This document shows, one piece after another, positions 43,456-47,779 of a stretch of 47,779 nt of DNA. Under the pieces are notes generated by a model. That model was not told the DNA's origin. It did no database searches and saw only the letters and a program-made list of their open reading frames with translations. Position 1 is the stretch's first letter. Each line of letters begins with the position of its first letter. The DNA lies in NCBI RefSeq assembly GCF_001879715.1, contig NZ_MNBW01000021.1, positions 1 to 47,779 of the forward strand, given 5' to 3'. Origin of the DNA: Nioella nitratireducens (lineage in GTDB: Bacteria > Pseudomonadota > Alphaproteobacteria > Rhodobacterales > Rhodobacteraceae). A program made the position numbers and the translations under genes.

Positions 43456-43874
43456 TACCAGTTGCCTTGCGCTTCGCAGAGATCCTGGACGTCACGGGCG
43501 ATCTGGTTCTGTTGGTCCCTGAGGGCAAGCCGAGCTTGAGTGTGTTCGGCTTGCGTACTTGATGAGAACCGTTCTTCGTATTCCGCTGATACGGAATCCC
43601 AGGTCGGGAAGCGGACATCACAACCACAATCGCTTGATGACCTGATCGCCTGCCAAGCACGCAACTCATAGAGCCGCATCAGCGTCAGCGCCTTGTAGGC
43701 CTCGCGCGGGTGGACCTCGTCCATCCAGGTTGGACGTGCGGGCCGGTCATTGCAGATCCGGTACTGCTGGGGCGCGATGGTCACTGTGAGATCGTTCGTC
43801 ACCTGTGGCGCGGTCTGGGCCACGAGGGGTGCGGCCAGCATGATGACGGCCGCGGCGAGGGTGATCTTGCGCAT
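43455..43874 (-). CDS. Small periplasmic transfer-associated protein (VirB5-position)
   Basis: This 139-residue protein has a signal peptide (1-20, ending LVAQ). The mature part has conserved-looking Cys in RICNDRPARPTW, SDCGCDVRFPTW and DLCEAQGNW. It is shorter than typical VirB5 and not recognised as such; the place between virB11 and virB6 suggests a T4SS accessory. Start 43874 is chosen for AAGGA 8 bases upstream; an ATG at 43895 overlaps the virB11 stop. Confidence 0.72.
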   Translation of the reverse strand: MRKITLAAAVIMLAAPLVAQTAPQVTNDLTVTIAPQQYRICNDRPARPTWMDEVHPREAYKALTLMRLYELRAWQAIRSSSDCGCDVRFPTWDSVSAEYEERFSSSTQAEHTQARLALRDQQNQIARDVQDLCEAQGNW

Positions 43875-43891
43875 GGAGGTTTCCTTTCGGT

Positions 43892-44926
43892 TCATTCGGC
43901 CGCGACCGCGGAGCGCTTTGCGCCCTCGGTTCTGGCTGTGCTCTGGACTGAATGTCTTGCCTGACCCGGTAGGAAAAACTCAGTGATGCCGCGCGCCCCT
44001 TCATGGCGGCCTGCCTGAATGATCACGTCAATCGAGCCTTCGATGTAATCGACCATGTCAGCATAGGTCATCGGCATATCGGTTTTCAGGGCGGCGATGG
44101 CGAGCCGGCGCACGGCCAGTTGTGGGGTCTCGGCATGCAGTGTGGTCAGCGATCCACCGTGACCGGTGTTGATCGCCTCGAGAAACGTCATCGCTTCGCG
44201 CCCGCGGACTTCGCCCAGGACGATCCGGTCGGGTCGCATGCGAAGCGTTGAGGCCAAGAGCACATCGGCACTGCGGGCATCCGTGTCCCGGTCCGCGATC
44301 AACGTCACGACATTGGGCTGCTCGGGGCGCAGCTCGGCCGCCTCCTCGATGGTGATGATCCGCTCTTCGGGCGGGATCAGCGAAAGGATCTTGCGCGCCG
44401 CGACCGTCTTGCCGGTCGATGTGCCGCCCGAGACGATCATGTTGAGCTTGTTCTCGACGCAAAACCGCAGCGCGGCGTCTATGTCGCCGGACCTCACCAC
44501 ATCGCGCAGCGCGGCGTTCCGTTCCCGACGCAGATCCTCAAGGCTGCGTTCCTTGCCGAAAAGGAATCCGAGTTTGATCTTCTCAAGCGGCAGGGAGGAG
44601 AAGAACCTAAGAGAAATTGAGAAACCGCCCTCGACTGCCGGCGGCTGGATCACCTGCGCACGGATCGGGCGATTTCGATACAGGATCGAGACTGAGACGA
44701 TAGGCTTCTTGGTGCTGAGTGTCGTCGAGGCGGCCGACGCGATCTGGTTGCCGAGGTCCTTGATCTCGGTCTGGCTCAGCGGGCTGCCGAGACCTCGCAT
44801 GAAGTGGTCGCCCTGGAATTCTCCCCAGACTTGTCCGTCGGGATTGATACAGATCTCGATCGTGTCGTCGCGCAGGATATCGGGGCCGAAACGGTCGAGC
44901 GACGCTTCCAGATAACTTGCAGCCAT
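43892..44926 (-). CDS. virB11: Type IV secretion ATPase VirB11
   Basis: This 344-residue hexameric traffic ATPase has Walker A GGTSTGKT (167-174), the Asp box, Walker B GEVRGREAMTFLEAINTGHGG, and the His box (TLHAET). It powers pilus assembly and substrate transfer. The start at 44926 is adjacent to the virB10 stop at 44928. Confidence 0.95.
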   Translation of the reverse strand: MAASYLEASLDRFGPDILRDDTIEICINPDGQVWGEFQGDHFMRGLGSPLSQTEIKDLGNQIASAASTTLSTKKPIVSVSILYRNRPIRAQVIQPPAVEGGFSISLRFFSSLPLEKIKLGFLFGKERSLEDLRRERNAALRDVVRSGDIDAALRFCVENKLNMIVSGGTSTGKTVAARKILSLIPPEERIITIEEAAELRPEQPNVVTLIADRDTDARSADVLLASTLRMRPDRIVLGEVRGREAMTFLEAINTGHGGSLTTLHAETPQLAVRRLAIAALKTDMPMTYADMVDYIEGSIDVIIQAGRHEGARGITEFFLPGQARHSVQSTARTEGAKRSAVAAE

Positions 44927-44927
44927 G

Positions 44928-46253
44928 TCAGAAAATCTCGAGGTCACGATCAACCATGACCGTGATCCGTGTACCCTGGTCGACATGTATCACTGACCGG
45001 ATCGCCAGATAGTCCTGCATCACGCTTTGCGTGCTATCGCGCAGATCCGTGCCGACATCGCTCGCAACATCGGCCGCCGCCTCGCTGTCGATTTGACCCG
45101 CTGCAGCCGCAGGCAAGGCGCCGATCAAGGAGATCAGCGCGGCGGAGCCGAACCGCTCTGCGAAACGGGTGTCGACAGACCCAGTGGTACCCGTACGGCC
45201 GAGTTCGTCTCCACCGAAGGCACTGATCTGCACGGTCTGATTATCGGGCAAGATGATCCGGTCCCATGCCACCATGACGCGCGATTGGGCAAGTGCGACA
45301 TCTGAGCGGTAGCGCCCGATCAGCCGCGCGCCGCGCGGGATCAGGATACGCGTTCCATCGAAAGAATGGACGTCTTCCGAGACGATGGCGCGGATCGCGC
45401 CGGGCAGTGTGCTGTCGAGGGCCGTCTCTGTCACAGCCTGAATCATGGTGCCCTGAACAACCGTGTTCGATGGGTTCGCGATCACTTCGGCACGTGTCAC
45501 CTGTGCTGGTTGCGCGCCCGAACGAACAAAGGCTTCATCTGCATTCAGACGCGCGGCTTCCAGCGTATTCTCCCTATCCGCACCCGCGCCCATCCCGGAG
45601 AACGCGATCATAGGAGACGCGATGCGCTCTGCGCGGGCCTCGGCTTCGGCTGCGCGCCGCCTTTCGAGTTCGGCCAGCCGCAATTCTTCTTCACTTGGTC
45701 CCAATGAGGTCGGCTCTGGTGTTACAAGCCGTGCAAGCTCCAAGTCCATGCGGAGCTGATCCAATTCGCGATCCCGCTCGGTCAGCTGCCGCTCGAGGGC
45801 ACGCTGCGCCTCGGCGGATGCTTCCTGTAAGGTGGCAATTTGCGCCGTCAGGTCCGCAATAGCCTGCTCCGCCCCGCTATCCGCGGCCTCGGCCGGTCTT
45901 GCGCGCAACTCGTCAAGTTCCGCTTGAAGAGCGGCGAGGCTCTCCATCAGGGCCTGTTCGGTCTCGGACGGTCCGGTGTCTGTTGGTGGAGGCGGAGCGG
46001 GCTCAGCCACTGGCATAGGCGCCAGGTCCCCGAATCCTGATCCTTGCGACTGGAACTCCTCGGGAGCGGCCGTCGCCATGAGGGGCTGTGGGGCAGGTTT
46101 CAGAGCAGCCCAGGCAAGGCCGCCCAAGATGAGGAACGCGGATCCGCCGAGCAAGGCGGTGAGGGCAGACGAGCGGCCGCGAGGACGCACCCTGCCCGAC
46201 GTCCGTTCCAGGGCCGCGAGCCGGGCGGTAAGGTCTTCGGTTTCCTGCGTCAT
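44928..46253 (-). CDS. virB10: Type IV secretion core protein VirB10/TrbI
   Basis: This 441-residue protein has a short cytoplasmic N-terminus, one TM (about 28-50), a Pro-rich and coiled-coil periplasmic linker (about 85-195), and the C-terminal beta-barrel VirB10 domain (about 230-441) with GTMIQAVTETALDSTLPGAI and LIPRGARLIGRY. It spans both membranes. It overlaps virB9 by 4 bases. Confidence 0.95.
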   Translation of the reverse strand: MTQETEDLTARLAALERTSGRVRPRGRSSALTALLGGSAFLILGGLAWAALKPAPQPLMATAAPEEFQSQGSGFGDLAPMPVAEPAPPPPTDTGPSETEQALMESLAALQAELDELRARPAEAADSGAEQAIADLTAQIATLQEASAEAQRALERQLTERDRELDQLRMDLELARLVTPEPTSLGPSEEELRLAELERRRAAEAEARAERIASPMIAFSGMGAGADRENTLEAARLNADEAFVRSGAQPAQVTRAEVIANPSNTVVQGTMIQAVTETALDSTLPGAIRAIVSEDVHSFDGTRILIPRGARLIGRYRSDVALAQSRVMVAWDRIILPDNQTVQISAFGGDELGRTGTTGSVDTRFAERFGSAALISLIGALPAAAAGQIDSEAAADVASDVGTDLRDSTQSVMQDYLAIRSVIHVDQGTRITVMVDRDLEIF

Positions 46254-46954
46254 GACGCGGCCTCGCGTCCCAGATCCTGGACACAGACGATACCCTCACC
46301 CAGGCGGAGCACCCACTGCTGGTTGACACCCGAGACCCGGATCACCCCGTCACCCTGGGCCATGCTATTGACCGCCCGCTCGGCCCCGTTCGAATATCGG
46401 AAGATGGCGGGCACCGGCGCGTTCCGTGCCAAGCGGAAATACGTGAAGGTTCCATCATCCCAGATCGCGTTGGGCGTGAAATCCTCTTCGGAGCTCACAC
46501 CGTAATTCGCGTAGGGCGCGTCGGCCGCGACAGCGTGGGTCGGTTCGACGCGGGTTTCCGGGTAGCGGAACTGAACCACGTAATGGGGTGTTTCGCGCGC
46601 CTCGACGACGTGGAAATAGTAGGAGCGGCGGTTGGTGTAGACGGTGATGTTGGTCGTGACGCCTGAAGCCATGGGCTTGATCGCGAAGGCGCGCCCGCCT
46701 GGCACACCGTCGAGCTGGAACCCCACCGTATCGCCCGCGATGATCGAGCGGATGGTTTCGCCTTCGCCGAACTCGACCGTGGTCACGCGCGTCAGACTGG
46801 TGACCAGCCGGTAGACCTGTCCCGGTTGCCAGGTCGCGATGCGAACACGTGTGTCGTGAGACCCTGGACGTGGGGTTGCCTCGGCGAACACGGCCCCGGA
46901 TGAGAAGGCCAAGGCTCCGGCAAGGAGCAGGGCGGAAACGGGAAAGCGGGTCAT
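46250..46954 (-). CDS. virB9: Type IV secretion core protein VirB9
   Basis: This 234-residue protein has a signal peptide (1-25, ending VFA-E). It has an N-terminal beta domain and the C-terminal VirB7-binding half (about 140-234) with NYGVSSEEDFTPNAIWDDG and FRYSNGAERAVN. It overlaps virB8 by 4 bases. Confidence 0.94.
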   Translation of the reverse strand: MTRFPVSALLLAGALAFSSGAVFAEATPRPGSHDTRVRIATWQPGQVYRLVTSLTRVTTVEFGEGETIRSIIAGDTVGFQLDGVPGGRAFAIKPMASGVTTNITVYTNRRSYYFHVVEARETPHYVVQFRYPETRVEPTHAVAADAPYANYGVSSEEDFTPNAIWDDGTFTYFRLARNAPVPAIFRYSNGAERAVNSMAQGDGVIRVSGVNQQWVLRLGEGIVCVQDLGREAAS

Positions 46955-47616
46955 TCTGAACGGTCCGATCGGATGGCATATTGGGTGACGATGAAGCCGA
47001 AGGGGTTCTGCCAGACATCGTCGAGGGAACGGGTCCGCTCCGGCTGGAAATCAAACATCAATGTCACGGTGAAGGATCCGTCCTGCACCCCTTGCGGGCT
47101 GGTCAGGCGCTTCCTCAGGCGCACCTGAGCGCGGTTCTCGCCAATGAGGGTGATCGAGTCGATCTCAACAGCCATCTCGGCCGCGCCCCCGTATCGCGAT
47201 GGCGGATAGTTCTCCTGTCCCGAGGTCCACATCGCGCGCATGCTGGCCTCGGCCGACCCAGAAGACTGTGCCAGGACGCGGCGGACACGAAGATCGTTGT
47301 CGAGCTGGTTGTAGGTCTCGCGGTCGAGAATGTAGCGGTAGATCTGTGCCTCGATCACAGCAGGCCGTTCGGCAAGCGACACGGCGGCGACCGCCGCGTT
47401 CGGAAGCGCCATGCCGGTTTCGGGATCGTAGGGCACAACCACGGGAGGCGGCGTCTCGACCATCAGCGCGACAACGGCCGCCACCAGGCATCCGATCACG
47501 CCAAAGCCTGCTCCCGAAAGCCCGATCGCCTTCCACAGCTGTTCCCGGCGCAGGGCACCGTAGACAAGTTCCTCTTCCACGAGCTCGCGCGCGTTCATTT
47601 CCGCGAGGCCGCTCAT
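46951..47616 (-). CDS. virB8: Type IV secretion protein VirB8
   Basis: This 221-residue bitopic protein has one TM (about 28-51) followed by a periplasmic NTF2-like domain with NQLDNDLRVRRVL-type sequence and FDFQPERTRSLDDVWQNPFGF near the end. It nucleates the assembly. The ATG at 47616 overlaps the stop of the upstream remnant. Confidence 0.94.
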   Translation of the reverse strand: MSGLAEMNARELVEEELVYGALRREQLWKAIGLSGAGFGVIGCLVAAVVALMVETPPPVVVPYDPETGMALPNAAVAAVSLAERPAVIEAQIYRYILDRETYNQLDNDLRVRRVLAQSSGSAEASMRAMWTSGQENYPPSRYGGAAEMAVEIDSITLIGENRAQVRLRKRLTSPQGVQDGSFTVTLMFDFQPERTRSLDDVWQNPFGFIVTQYAIRSDRSE

Positions 47617-47711
47617 GGCCGCAGTTCCGGCAGGGTGAAGTCCATGTAGCGTTGTTCCTCGGCGATGGTCGCAGCATCAACGAGACCGGTGGTCCCCGCG
47701 CCGTAACCGCC
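47613..47711 (-). pseudogene. Broken VirB7-like lipoprotein remnant
   Basis: The frame ending at TGA 47613 reads GGYGAGTTGLVDAATIAEEQ and finishes in DFTLPELRP. It has no start codon in frame before a TGA at 47712-47714, apart from an internal ATG. Its Gly-rich start looks like the mature end of a lipoprotein after the lipobox Cys, in the place where virB7 is expected (before virB8). An ATG at 47713-47715 in another frame has lost the coding link. A sequencing error is an alternative. Confidence 0.45.
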
Positions 47712-47717
47712 TCATTG

Positions 47718-47779
47718 TTACCGCGGCGATTCAGCTTTGATGCGCGCCGCCAGATCGGTGTCATCCACGAAGTCATCAA
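47718..47779 (-). CDS. 3' end of an upstream transfer gene (truncated by window)
   Basis: The frame runs in from the window edge and ends at TAA 47718-47720; the visible tail is DDFVDDTDLAARIKAESPR. Position upstream of virB8 suggests a virB gene, but 19 residues are too few to name it. Confidence 0.45.
   Translation of the reverse strand, partial: DDFVDDTDLAARIKAESPR

Noticed and set aside
1-47779. Search for tRNA/rRNA genes, CRISPR arrays, insertion sequences and an origin of transfer or replication
   Set aside because: No regularly spaced repeats, transposase frames, tRNA-like cloverleaf or iteron clusters were recognised by eye; a covariance-model and IS search would be decisive.

Overview
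This window looks like part of a conjugative plasmid, or a large transferable island, from an alphaproteobacterium. The Rhodobacteraceae (Roseobacter/Paracoccus-type) are most likely. The reasons are the GC-rich coding style, the virB8-9-10-11/virD4 transfer genes, the Tat-exported and c-type cytochrome-rich gene content, and the ccmF-G-H-I arrangement. This placement is inference; there is no rRNA or replication gene to confirm it.

Layout. Left edge (2-2702, + strand): the 3' end of a probable mobilisation protein and the coupling protein VirD4. Right edge (42430-47779, - strand): virB8, virB9, virB10, virB11, a small periplasmic protein and virB6, with a broken virB7-like lipoprotein and the tail of another gene at the window end. 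The two transfer arms converge on about 39 kb of cargo, which is overwhelmingly a copper/envelope-stress island.

Cargo, left to right. (1) 2976-5185: a secreted His/Met protein divergent from a Crp-type regulator, then an unknown membrane protein. (2) 5270-22418, all on the - strand, mostly with ATGA overlaps: EF-hand/Met-rich protein, a 31-residue membrane peptide, DUF302, TVP38-like protein, Lgt, an ECF sigma factor with a Cys-rich tail, an orphan Rieske protein, a DUF5676 protein, an RNase-type metallo-beta-lactamase, an AMP-phosphorylase-type enzyme, a PRPP-synthetase homologue, a Cu-type P1B ATPase, DUF2933, a methyltransferase-like membrane protein, cytochrome c, a saccharopine-dehydrogenase-like reductase, a UbiB-like kinase fused to a thiazoline-hydrolase-like domain, and an APC permease. 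(3) 22918-26214: copZ, then divergent copA-cueR with CueR-type operators. (4) 26422-32789: a two-component system continuing directly into ccmF-ccmG-ccmH-ccmI. (5) 32806-35477 (- strand): DsbD/ScsB, a lipoprotein and a second DUF2933 protein. (6) 35656-42022 (+ strand): an L,D-transpeptidase, four c-type cytochromes, a small secreted His/Cys protein, a multicopper oxidase, a DsbA/ScsC-like protein and a second L,D-transpeptidase.

How it fits together. Copper is sensed by CueR (cytoplasm), the two-component system (periplasm) and possibly the Cys-rich sigma factor. It is exported by two P1B ATPases, oxidised by the multicopper oxidase, and passed to small cytochromes. Copper-sensitive envelope functions are re-supplied: thiol chemistry (DsbD/DsbA), cytochrome c maturation (CcmFGHI) and peptidoglycan crosslinking (two L,D-transpeptidases). 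The least explained part is the operon core, where a probable RNA-to-nucleotide-to-ribose-phosphate salvage module and several redox or modifying enzymes of unknown substrate are co-transcribed with a copper pump. Two sets of repeated operator-like sequences tie the parts together: CueR dyads at four promoter regions, and a previously unlabelled GTTACATNNCGNNACAA motif at three.
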